NCBI GenBank assembly: GCA_947567585.1
Contig: CANONE010000022.1
Location: 1-19,899, forward strand
Source of the DNA: an uncultured Clostridia bacterium
GTDB lineage: Bacteria; Bacillota; Clostridia; Oscillospirales; Acutalibacteraceae
Length of the DNA: 19,899 bases
Direction: 5' to 3'
A model generated the notes under the pieces. That model did not search any database, was not told the DNA's origin, and worked only from the letters and a program-made list of their open reading frames with translations. Both the position numbers and the translations under genes were made by a program. Positions 1 through 6,308 of this stretch are shown in pieces (the first letter of the stretch is position 1; every line of letters starts with the position of its first letter).

Positions 1-61
1 CGACAAAATTTGCTGGAAAATCTGGGCACAAATCCTATCGGTACAGGTTCTAAAATTGGAT

Positions 62-109
62 AAAAATAAAACAAGTTTCGCTCACCAGCTCATCAGGTGG
101 GCGAAACTT
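62..109 (-). terminator. Rho-independent terminator after the YitT-family gene
   Basis: A 14-bp stem (73-86 pairs with 96-109, with one G-T wobble) and a 9-nt loop are followed, reading the minus strand, by a T-rich tract (complement of 62-72). It lies about 20 bp past the stop codon of the YitT-family gene, so it probably ends the obg-mrnC-yitT transcript. I see nothing else in positions 1-61. Confidence 0.88.
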
Positions 110-130
110 TCTGTTCTTATTAAACGATTC

Positions 131-1045
131 CTATGCTTTTTTTAGATTTTTGATGATCTCCTTTAAGGGCTTATCGTCCGAACGCATGGGGCGGAAGCCC
201 TCGCCGGTAATTTGTCCGGCGTCGCCAATAATGACAAAGGCGTCCTTGTCCACCTGGCGAATGATGGCCTGGACTTGGTAGACCTCAAACCGCCGCACCA
301 CGCACAGCATGGTCTCGCCGGGTTCCTTGCGGTAGCCGCCTTTGCTGTCCAGATAGGTGACGGTCCGGTCAACCTCCTGAATCACTCTTTCTCCCATTTC
401 GCGAACCTTGGGGGACATCACGAAAAACAGCTTGCCGGTGCCCGCGTCTGTGCCATAGAGAATCGCGTCGATAATGCTGGTGCTGACAAAGATGGCAATG
501 CAGGCGTACATGGCGTTCTCAATACTGCCGAACACCACCGCCGAAGACGCCACAATGACGCCGTCTAAGACCAGCATCAGCTTTCCCATGGAAAGATGGG
601 GCATCCGCCGCTCCAAAAGCCGGGCCACCATGTCCGTGCCCCCGGTGGTCGCTCCCCGAATAAAGGTCAGCGACAGGCCCAGCCCCTCGCAGGCGCCGGA
701 GAAAATGGCCACCAGCACGGGATTTCCCTGATAAACCGGCATAAAGCCCGCGAAAAGGTCGATAAGCAGAGAGGAGATCAGAATGGCGAAGATGGTCTTT
801 ACCACCAGTTTGTATCCGATTTCCACCACGGCCCAGACAATAATGGGTATGTTGATCAGAAAGCTCATCAGGCCAATGGGCGTGCCGAAAATATAGCGCA
901 GCATGGTACACACGCCGGTGACCCCGCCGGGGGCAATGTTATTAGGAGCTGTCAGTCCGTTGACTGTAGCGGCGTAAATGGCCGAGCCCAATACAATAAA
1001 CAACACGTCCAGCAATATAACTTTAGATTTATGCAGGGTTTCCAT
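131..1045 (-). CDS. YitT family membrane protein (DUF161 + DUF2179)
   Basis: The 304-residue protein has the usual YitT layout. About five or six hydrophobic segments span residues 9-200, and a soluble C-terminal domain (about 205-290) has the DUF2179 pattern ending in a GFRPMR-like stretch. The membrane part carries the family-typical N-NIAPGGVTG and RGATTGGTDM motifs. Family members are multipass inner-membrane proteins of unproven function, so no substrate is assigned. The ATG at 1043-1045 has an AGGAGG site that lies inside the end of mrnC. The two genes overlap by 17 bp, which suggests translational coupling. It is the last gene of a minus-strand group and is followed by a clear terminator. 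The family call is firm and the function is unknown. Confidence 0.9.
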   Translation of the reverse strand: METLHKSKVILLDVLFIVLGSAIYAATVNGLTAPNNIAPGGVTGVCTMLRYIFGTPIGLMSFLINIPIIVWAVVEIGYKLVVKTIFAILISSLLIDLFAGFMPVYQGNPVLVAIFSGACEGLGLSLTFIRGATTGGTDMVARLLERRMPHLSMGKLMLVLDGVIVASSAVVFGSIENAMYACIAIFVSTSIIDAILYGTDAGTGKLFFVMSPKVREMGERVIQEVDRTVTYLDSKGGYRKEPGETMLCVVRRFEVYQVQAIIRQVDKDAFVIIGDAGQITGEGFRPMRSDDKPLKEIIKNLKKA

Positions 1046-1460
1046 GGGCCCTGTCCTCCTTTTCCATATGGTTGAGCGCCAGCAGGAAGAGCTCCCGGGC
1101 CCTGGCGGTCTCGCCCTTTAAATAGAGCCAGCCGAACACCGCCTCCAAGGCTGTGGCCCCGTGGTAATCGGCAGGGCTGGCGTTTTTGGGAACATGCCCC
1201 ACATGGGCGTTGCGCCCCCGCAGGGCAATACTCTGCTCATCTTCGGTCAACTGCCCCCAAATGGCCTGTAGCGCCCCGGCCTGAGCCTGACAGCACACCC
1301 AGCGGGTTTTCCGCAGGTGGAGCTTTTTCACCGGGCAGCTGCCGCTCTCTACCAGGTATTCCCGGCACAGAAGATCGTAAACCCCGTCCCCTACAAAAGC
1401 CAGGTCCAAGGGGCTCAAGTCCTTGTAATGGGGAGACTGCCGCCCCAAAAGCGTTTCCAA
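1029..1460 (-). CDS. mrnC: Mini-ribonuclease III (23S rRNA maturation)
   Basis: The 143-residue protein matches Mini-III, a ribonuclease III catalytic domain without the double-stranded RNA-binding domain. In Bacillus it trims the 23S rRNA precursor termini. The DLAFVGDGVYD stretch (residues 19-29) holds the metal-binding aspartate (D25 here). The later RGRNAH and ATALEAVFGWLYL stretches match the conserved second half, with the paired acidic residue in ALEA. Translation starts at a TTG (1458-1460), chosen because a strong GGAGG site lies about 8 nt upstream and because the protein then has the family length. Its stop overlaps the start of the YitT-family gene, and obg ends 12 bp upstream. 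Confidence 0.93.
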   Translation of the reverse strand: METLLGRQSPHYKDLSPLDLAFVGDGVYDLLCREYLVESGSCPVKKLHLRKTRWVCCQAQAGALQAIWGQLTEDEQSIALRGRNAHVGHVPKNASPADYHGATALEAVFGWLYLKGETARARELFLLALNHMEKEDRAHGNPA

Positions 1461-1472
1461 AGGCCGCCCTCC

Positions 1473-2744
1473 TTACTCTACAAAGTCAAATTCCAAGCCA
1501 TAAATGTCCACGGTATCCCCCTCGTCGCAGCCAGCCTCCCGCAGGGCGTCGATGACCCCGGCGGAAACCAGCACCCGCTGGAAGTATTGCAGGGACTCGG
1601 AGTCGTCGAAATCCACTGTCTGCATGATTCTTTGCAGCCAGGGGGCCTCTACGGAGTAGACGCCGTCTTCCTCCGTCACGCTGACCCGGCCCTTTTCCAG
1701 ATCCTCCACTGGCCGGAAGGCCATAGGCTCTGGCTGGTAGCGTAGGATAGGCGGCAGCTTTTGCAGCTGGGCGGTGATGGCGTTAATCAGCGCGTCCACC
1801 TGCTCGTTAATGAGGGCGATGATGGGGAAAAACTGATAGCCCTGCCCCTCTACAAAGGCCCGGAAATCTTCCACCTGGCCGTCCTCTGTCAGGTCGCATT
1901 TGTTCCCAGCCACCAGCATGGGGCGCTCCGCTAATTCTGGGTTAAATTTCTGCAGCTCCCGGTTGATGATCTGGAAGTCCTCCTTGGGGTCCCGGCCCTC
2001 GCTGCCGGATACATCCACAATATGCACCAGCATCCGGCACCGTTCCACATGCCGCAGGAACTGGTGGCCCAGCCCCTTGCCCTCCCAGGCCCCCTCAATG
2101 AGCCCGGGAATGTCCGCCATCACAAAGGACCGGCCCTCCCCCAGGGGCACCACCCCCAGCACGGGGGTCAGGGTGGTGAAGTGGTAGTTGGCGATATAGG
2201 GCTTTGCCTCGGAGACCACGGAAATCAGGGTGGACTTGCCCACATTGGGAAAGCCCACCAGGCCCACGTCCGCCAAAAGCTTCAGCTCCAGCTGGACCTC
2301 CAGCTCCTGCCCGGGCAGGCCGGGCTTGGCGAAGCGGGGGGTCTGCCGGGAGGGGGTGGCAAAGTGGGTGTTGCCCCAGCCGCCCCGGCCCCCTTTGGCG
2401 ATTATCTGCGGCTCATCGTCCCAGATGTCGGCGATTACCCGGCCGGTAGCCGCGTCCTTGACCACCGTGCCCCGGGGGACCTTCACCACCAGGTCCGGGG
2501 CGGATTTTCCCGCGCAGCGGCCGCCCCGGCCGTTCTCCCCCCGCTGGGCCAGATATTTGCGCTTGTAGCGAAAGTCCGCCAGGGTGGACAGGTTGCTGTC
2601 CGCCTGAAAGAGGACACTGCCGCCCCGGCCCCCGTCGCCGCCGTCAGGGCCCCCGGCCGCCACATACTTTTCCCGGTGGAAGGAAACCGCCCCGTCGCCG
2701 CCGTCGCCGGCCTTCACTAATATTTTTGCTACGTCAATAAACAT
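1473..2744 (-). CDS. obg: Obg family ribosome-assembly GTPase
   Basis: The 423-residue protein has all three Obg parts: a glycine-rich Obg fold (about 1-158), a G domain (about 159-330) and a C-terminal OCT domain (about 341-423). GTP-binding motifs are visible: the P-loop GFPNVGKST (164-172), the switch I threonines near 190, DIPG (211-214) and NKCD (281-284). Obg acts in 50S subunit assembly and in stress and cell-cycle signalling. I chose the ATG at 2742-2744 over an in-frame start 39 codons upstream. It gives the canonical MFID start and has a strong GGGAGGT site 5-6 nt away. Two oddities: the switch II segment reads EGAWEG where most homologues have a small residue instead of W, and the G5 region reads IALINE rather than a clear SAx. 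I infer an active enzyme from the intact G1, G3 and G4 motifs. Confidence 0.96.
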   Translation of the reverse strand: MFIDVAKILVKAGDGGDGAVSFHREKYVAAGGPDGGDGGRGGSVLFQADSNLSTLADFRYKRKYLAQRGENGRGGRCAGKSAPDLVVKVPRGTVVKDAATGRVIADIWDDEPQIIAKGGRGGWGNTHFATPSRQTPRFAKPGLPGQELEVQLELKLLADVGLVGFPNVGKSTLISVVSEAKPYIANYHFTTLTPVLGVVPLGEGRSFVMADIPGLIEGAWEGKGLGHQFLRHVERCRMLVHIVDVSGSEGRDPKEDFQIINRELQKFNPELAERPMLVAGNKCDLTEDGQVEDFRAFVEGQGYQFFPIIALINEQVDALINAITAQLQKLPPILRYQPEPMAFRPVEDLEKGRVSVTEEDGVYSVEAPWLQRIMQTVDFDDSESLQYFQRVLVSAGVIDALREAGCDEGDTVDIYGLEFDFVE

Positions 2745-2789
2745 GGTGACCTCCCTTGCTTTCAATCCGATCTGTGGGTACTCTAAGAC

Positions 2790-2886
2790 CTTGGGGGCTT
2801 TGGTCTCACCTGCCGGTTCGGTCGGCGCTGGACAACCGCCACCGGCGATCAGCGCCCCCAAGCCCCTACGGCCTTTGAAAAGGCCG
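2790..2886. repeat. Nested inverted repeats between obg and the acetyltransferase gene
   Basis: The 247-bp gap between obg and the upstream gene (2745-2991) has no convincing promoter, but it is rich in symmetry. A 9-bp arm at 2790-2798 pairs exactly with 2854-2862. Inside it, GCCGGT pairs with ACCGGC. Next to it, 2869-2876 and 2879-2886 form an 8-bp palindrome. A further CGCAGCA/TGCTGCG hairpin lies near 2939-2961. This could be an obg leader structure or a copy of a dispersed non-coding repeat. I cannot tell which from one window. Confidence 0.5.
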
Positions 2887-2991
2887 GCAAAACTTTTGAT
2901 CCGATTTTTCTCGATTCCGCACCGTTAGCTTTCTGGGCGCAGCAGATAGCTTTGTGCTGCGTTTAGAGCGTTCCTGCCTCCCCGTCCAGTC

Positions 2992-3501
2992 CTACGCGAA
3001 AATGTGGTAAGCCTGCAGGATCAGCTCTTTCCCTGAATCGGTGATAACTTCCTGCCGCTCTCCTTTTTCAAACTGGAACTTCTCCGCCAGGCGCAGGCTG
3101 GGGGCGTTTCTCACGTCCGCCTCATAATTATAATGCCTGTATTTTTTGAGGCCATTCAAATAGTCTACCACAGCCCGCAGCGCTTCATATCCATAGCCCA
3201 TTCCCTGGGCGGCGCTTTTCAGCCAGATCCCCAGCTCCGGGGTCTCATCCCTCAGGCCGAACGCCTCCACGCTGCCCAGAAATTCTCCGGCGCTGGCAAG
3301 CACGGCCAGCTCCAGCATGTCTCCCCGCTCCATGGCCTGGACAAATCCGGACAGTACCTGATTGGCGGTTTCCAGGTCCGGGAACGGGTCGGGATATTGA
3401 TATCGAAGAATTTCCTTGGAGAACTCCCGGTAATAGTCCTCCAAATAGGCCGCCTGATACGGGGTTAGAACCAGCCTTTCTGTTTTGAGCTTCCAATCCA
3501 T
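2992..3501 (-). CDS. GNAT family N-acetyltransferase, RimJ/RimL type
   Basis: From the ATG at 3499-3501 the protein has 169 residues and the layout of the acetyltransferase_3/RimJ-RimL group. It starts with KTERLVLTPYQ. A central GSVEAFGL strand is followed by ELGIWLKSAAQGMGYGYEAL, which holds the acetyl-CoA pyrophosphate-binding loop (Q-x-x-G-x-G/A pattern, here QGMGYG). The NAPSLRLAEKFQFEKGE stretch near the C-terminus is also typical. Such enzymes transfer acetyl from acetyl-CoA to amines, often protein N-termini or small molecules, and the substrate here is unknown. A GTG start 13 codons upstream is possible but falls at the tail of the rpmA terminator. An AGGAGG site lies about 12 nt before the chosen start. 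The gene is inserted between rpmA and obg, which are usually adjacent. It has no obvious promoter, so it may rely on read-through. Confidence 0.85.
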   Translation of the reverse strand: MDWKLKTERLVLTPYQAAYLEDYYREFSKEILRYQYPDPFPDLETANQVLSGFVQAMERGDMLELAVLASAGEFLGSVEAFGLRDETPELGIWLKSAAQGMGYGYEALRAVVDYLNGLKKYRHYNYEADVRNAPSLRLAEKFQFEKGERQEVITDSGKELILQAYHIFA

Positions 3502-3540
3502 TCTCAGCCGCGTCCTCCTCCCGGGGTTCCCTTTAACCAC

Positions 3541-3574
3541 AAAAAAGCCCCTTCTCCAGGGAAGAGGCTTTCTT
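3541..3574 (-). terminator. Rho-independent terminator after rpmA
   Basis: On the minus strand a 10-bp stem (AAGCCTCTTC against GAAGGGGCTT, one wobble) with a short loop is followed by six T residues (complement of 3541-3546). It starts about 13 bp past the rpmA stop codon. It should end most rplU-prp-rpmA transcripts before the acetyltransferase gene. Confidence 0.93.
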
Positions 3575-3586
3575 CAGCAGACTAAA

Positions 3587-3865
3587 TTACTCCGCGTACA
3601 CGCTGACCTTCTTGCGGTCCGCGCCCATGCGCTCGAAACGAACCTTACCGTCAATCAGGGCGAAGAGGGTGTCGTCCTTGCCCCGGCCCACATTGGCGCC
3701 GGGATGGATTTTGGTGCCCCGCTGCTTGACGAGAATGTTCCCTGCCAGCACAAACTGGCCGTCCGCACGCTTGGCGCCCAGACGTTTTGACTCGGAATCC
3801 CGACCGTTCTTGGTGGAGCCCATGCCCTTCTTATGAGCAAAAAGCTGTATATTGACTTTCAGCAT
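3587..3865 (-). CDS. rpmA: 50S ribosomal protein L27, with Firmicutes N-terminal extension
   Basis: The 92-residue protein carries the L27 signature: HKKGMGSTKNGRDSESKRLG, the central GNILVKQRGTKIHPG, and a C-terminal ADRKKVSVY. L27 lies at the peptidyl transferase centre, and its processed N-terminus reaches towards the tRNA acceptor ends. It begins with MLKVNIQLFA before HKKG, the extension that Prp protease removes in Firmicutes, with the cut expected after LFA (residue 10). I chose the ATG at 3863-3865 because it gives exactly this extension. An upstream in-frame start would add 19 unrelated residues. An AAAGGA site lies about 11 nt before the start. prp is immediately upstream in the same transcript. 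Confidence 0.97.
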   Translation of the reverse strand: MLKVNIQLFAHKKGMGSTKNGRDSESKRLGAKRADGQFVLAGNILVKQRGTKIHPGANVGRGKDDTLFALIDGKVRFERMGADRKKVSVYAE

Positions 3866-3893
3866 TTGTATTGCCATCCTTTCGCAAAATATT

Positions 3894-4217
3894 TCAAATT
3901 TCCATATAACTGACTTCCACATATTCCGGATATTGCTCCTCCAGCTGTCCTAGGTGGAGCTTAAGCCCCGCAAACAGCATCCGGCACGAGGGCTCGTCTC
4001 TAAGTTCGATACGGAAAAAGAGCTCTCCCTCTTCCACACGCAGGGACAACGGCGTGACCGCCAGCACATCCGTAATCGTATTCATAACCAAATAGGCCGC
4101 CGAAGACACTGCGGCGCACACAATGTCAGCGCCTTCTTCCCCCCAACCCGCATGGCCGCTGATGGCGAACCCCAAAAGCCTGCCGTCCGGCGGTGTGAGA
4201 AAGTGAATGTGAATCAT
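3894..4217 (-). CDS. prp: Ribosomal-processing cysteine protease Prp (YsxB)
   Basis: The 107-residue protein matches Prp, the cysteine protease that cleaves the N-terminal extension of L27 so that mature L27 can function in the ribosome. The catalytic pair is visible as His22 in SGHAGWG and Cys34 in DIVCAAVSSA, with the usual 11-residue spacing. The EYVEV stretch near the end also fits. The ATG overlaps the rplU stop codon (TAATG, one shared base), so translation is probably coupled. Its position between L21 and its substrate L27 is the standard Firmicutes arrangement and supports the call. Confidence 0.96.
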   Translation of the reverse strand: MIHIHFLTPPDGRLLGFAISGHAGWGEEGADIVCAAVSSAAYLVMNTITDVLAVTPLSLRVEEGELFFRIELRDEPSCRMLFAGLKLHLGQLEEQYPEYVEVSYMEI

Positions 4218-4525
4218 TATGCCTTGACAGCTTCAATCTGCACCTTGGTGTAGGGCTGGCGGTGGCCCATCTTCCGCTTGGAATTTTTCTTGGGCTTGTA
4301 GGTGAAAACCGTGATCTTCTTGGCCTTGCCGTTCTTCACCACTTTGCCGGTTACAGAAGCGCCGTCCACATAGGGAGCGCCAATTTTGGTTTCGCCGTCG
4401 CCAAAAACAGCGACCACGGGAAACTCCACCGTGTCATTTTCCCCAGCGCGAAGCTTTTCTACGTAAATCACGTCGCCGTACTGGACCTTGTACTGCTTTC
4501 CACCTGTCTCAATTACTGCAAACAT
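4217..4525 (-). CDS. rplU: 50S ribosomal protein L21
   Basis: The 102-residue protein has the L21 start MFAVIETGGKQYKVQ, the central VDGASVTGKVV stretch and the basic KPKKNSKRKMGHRQPYT segment that contacts 23S rRNA. Its length equals that of typical L21. The ATG at 4523-4525 was preferred over an upstream in-frame start because it gives the conserved N-terminus and has an AGGA site about 8 nt away. It is the first gene of the rplU-prp-rpmA operon, with a consensus promoter and a short structured leader just upstream. Confidence 0.97.
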   Translation of the reverse strand: MFAVIETGGKQYKVQYGDVIYVEKLRAGENDTVEFPVVAVFGDGETKIGAPYVDGASVTGKVVKNGKAKKITVFTYKPKKNSKRKMGHRQPYTKVQIEAVKA

Positions 4526-4602
4526 TACATATCCTGCCTTTTCGATAGTCTCGCTATTGACGGGCGGGCAAAAGCCTCTTAAAAAAGCCCACAATATGCG
4601 GC
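4526..4602 (-). promoter_or_regulatory. Candidate ribosomal protein L21 leader (5' UTR)
   Basis: Between the predicted transcription start (about 4602) and the rplU start is a 77-nt leader. It has several short stems on the minus strand: GGGC pairing with GCCC around a U-rich and A-rich loop, and ATAG pairing with CTAT just upstream of the ribosome-binding site. Firmicutes rplU genes are known to carry a conserved leader (the Rfam L21 leader family), thought to be an L21 autoregulatory site. The assignment rests on position and small hairpins, not on a model match. Confidence 0.5.
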
Positions 4603-4608
4603 ACAACC

Positions 4609-4637
4609 AGAATACCACAAAATGCCGGTAAAGTCAA
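4609..4637 (-). promoter_or_regulatory. Promoter of the rplU-prp-rpmA operon
   Basis: On the minus strand the sequence has TTGACT, a 17-nt spacer and TATTCT, close to the vegetative sigma-factor consensus. It gives a predicted start about 77 nt before rplU. Confidence 0.85.
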
Positions 4638-4686
4638 GGAATTAATTGAGGCTTATGGGGAGCCCGGGGATTTATGGGGCAAAGGC

Positions 4687-4763
4687 GTCAGGACGCCCGC
4701 TTGGCGGCGGACGTCCTGACATACTCACCTAAACTATGATTTACCCATAAGGCCAAGCCTTAT
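4687..4763. repeat. Two hairpins downstream of ackA
   Basis: The 271-bp gap between ackA and rplU holds the rplU promoter and leader plus two symmetrical elements. A perfect 9-bp arm at 4687-4695 pairs with 4712-4720 and has a further inner CCGC/GCGG stem. A 7-bp arm at 4747-4753 pairs with 4757-4763 around a 3-nt loop. Neither is followed by a clear T tract on the minus strand. They may act as an imperfect ackA terminator or as 3'-end protection. Confidence 0.55.
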
Positions 4764-4796
4764 ATACAAGTTGATTACCCTTTTGCCGCGCTTATT

Positions 4797-6005
4797 TTAC
4801 AGCCCCTCTACCAGGGCTTTGGTGTCCCGGGCGATGACCAGCTCTTCGTTGGTGGGGATGACGTATACCTCGATCTTGGAATCCGGCGCGGAGATCTTCC
4901 CCTCCTTGCCCAGAACCGTTTCGTCATTGAGCTTTTCGTCCAGCTTTACGCCCAAAAATTCAAGATACTTGCCAACTTCCCAGCGGTGGGCGCTCTGGTT
5001 CTCTCCCACGCCGGCAGTGAAGACAATGGCGTCGCAGCCGCCTAGGGCCACCATATAGCCGCCGATAAACTTGCTGATCTGATATTCCAGAATATCATGG
5101 GCCAGCTTTGCCCGCTGGTTTCCCGCCTTCCGGGCGGCGGTCACGTCCCGGTCGTCGCTGGATACGCCGGAAATGCCCAATAGGCCGGATTTCTTATTCA
5201 TAATCTGGTCCATTTCAGCGGGACTCAAGCCCTCCTTTTCCATAATGAAGGTGACCACGGAGGGGTCCAGCGTACCGGTGCGGCCGCCCATCATGAATCC
5301 GTCCAGAGGCGTCAGGCCCATGCTGGTGTCAATGCACTTGCCGCCGTCCACCGCCGTGATGGAAGAACCGTTGCCCAAATGGCAGGTGATCATTTTTATA
5401 TCCTTGATATCCTTTCCCATCAGCTGCGCGCAGCGGGCGCTGACATACCGGTGGGAAGTGCCGTGGGCGCCGTAACGGCGAATGGCATACTTCTCGTAAT
5501 ACTCATAGGGAACATTGTACATGTACGCCTTGGGAGGCATGGTGGCATGGAAAGAGGTGTCAAAGATAACCGCCTCGGGCACCTTCTCCCCAAACAGATC
5601 CCGGCAGGCCCGGATTCCCTGTACATGGGCCTTATTATGTAGCGGCGCCAACGGGATCAAGCTCTCAATATCCGCGATCACCTTGTCGTCTACCAGACAG
5701 GACTCATGGAAAATAGCGCCGCCCTGCACCACCCGGTGCCCAATGGCCGCCACCTCGTCCAGGTTGCTGATGACCCCCTTTTCCGGGTCCAGCAGCGCGT
5801 CCTTCACCTGGGTAAAGGCCGCCGTGTGGTCAGGCATTTCCACATCCTTATGCAGCTCCCGCCCATCGGCGGTTTTATGGGTAAAAATGCCTCCCTCCAA
5901 ACCAATCCGTTCACAGTTTCCCTTGCAGAGCATCTTTTCCCCATCCATGTCAATCAGCTGATACTTCAGCGAGGAACTGCCCGCGTTAATAACCAGAATT
6001 TTCAT
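4797..6005 (-). CDS. ackA: Acetate kinase
   Basis: The 402-residue protein is a full-length acetate kinase. It interconverts acetyl phosphate plus ADP with acetate plus ATP in the cytoplasm, the last step of acetate-forming fermentation. Visible motifs are VINAGSSSLKY (residues 5-15, with Asn7), GHRVVQGG (Arg91), FDTSFHATMP (Asp149), GAHGTSHRYV (His181), HLGNGSS (209-215), GGRTGTLDPSV (Arg242) and PTNEELVIARDT near the C-terminus. These cover the known acetate- and nucleotide-binding residues. The ATG at 6003-6005 has a GGAAAGG site. No phosphotransacetylase gene lies next to it. It is divergent from tmcAL, whose product also uses acetate. Confidence 0.98.
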   Translation of the reverse strand: MKILVINAGSSSLKYQLIDMDGEKMLCKGNCERIGLEGGIFTHKTADGRELHKDVEMPDHTAAFTQVKDALLDPEKGVISNLDEVAAIGHRVVQGGAIFHESCLVDDKVIADIESLIPLAPLHNKAHVQGIRACRDLFGEKVPEAVIFDTSFHATMPPKAYMYNVPYEYYEKYAIRRYGAHGTSHRYVSARCAQLMGKDIKDIKMITCHLGNGSSITAVDGGKCIDTSMGLTPLDGFMMGGRTGTLDPSVVTFIMEKEGLSPAEMDQIMNKKSGLLGISGVSSDDRDVTAARKAGNQRAKLAHDILEYQISKFIGGYMVALGGCDAIVFTAGVGENQSAHRWEVGKYLEFLGVKLDEKLNDETVLGKEGKISAPDSKIEVYVIPTNEELVIARDTKALVEGL

Positions 6006-6258
6006 GTTTCTCTTTCCTTTCCCTCTCGTCTTCTGCTATAATAAATCTGTCCATACAGGATTGGAGCCCTCATACCATAAAGCGCGCTAACTTTACAACC
6101 ATGTCGTCTCTGTAAAGGCACGCACTTTAACAGAAACCGTCCGCGCTGCCCCGATACCCAGCCGCCAAGCACAACGGCACACTGACGGGGCAAATCAAAA
6201 AGAACGCTGACGCCTTTGAGCAAGATTTGTACGAAAATATTGCAAATTTGTAACCGCA
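6006..6258 (-). promoter_or_regulatory. Possible structured 5' leader of ackA
   Basis: If ackA is transcribed from the minus-strand promoter at 6265-6293, its leader is about 250 nt. Two hairpins stand out. One pairs 6106-6117 with 6125-6137 (12 bp with one bulge and one wobble). The other has outer arms GCCCCG/CGGGGC at about 6150-6193. A second, weaker -10-like element (TATTAT, about 6035-6045) could instead give a short leader. I recognise no known riboswitch class. Confidence 0.35.
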
Positions 6259-6269
6259 CTGTGTATTAT
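6240..6269 (+). promoter_or_regulatory. Candidate promoter of tmcAL
   Basis: TTGCAA (6240-6245), an 18-nt spacer and TATTAT (6264-6269) lie upstream of an AAGGAG ribosome-binding site at 6292-6297 and the ATG at 6309. The -10 region is shared with the opposing ackA promoter. Confidence 0.6.
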
Positions 6270-6293
6270 ACTATATTTTGCGGGTGAATTCAA
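6265..6293 (-). promoter_or_regulatory. Candidate upstream promoter of ackA
   Basis: Reading the minus strand gives TTGAAT, a 17-nt spacer and a perfect TATAAT. The -10 box shares five of its six positions with the -10 box of the divergent tmcAL promoter. Confidence 0.6.
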
Positions 6294-6308
6294 GGAGTTT
6301 TACAGAAA

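Noticed and set aside
2022..2720. A 232-codon plus-strand open frame antisense to obg
   Set aside because: It is a shadow of the Obg gene, and its composition reflects the complementary GC-rich codons.
4687..4720. CRISPR repeat or transposon end
   Set aside because: It is a single palindrome with no second copy in the window, no spacer pattern and no transposase nearby.
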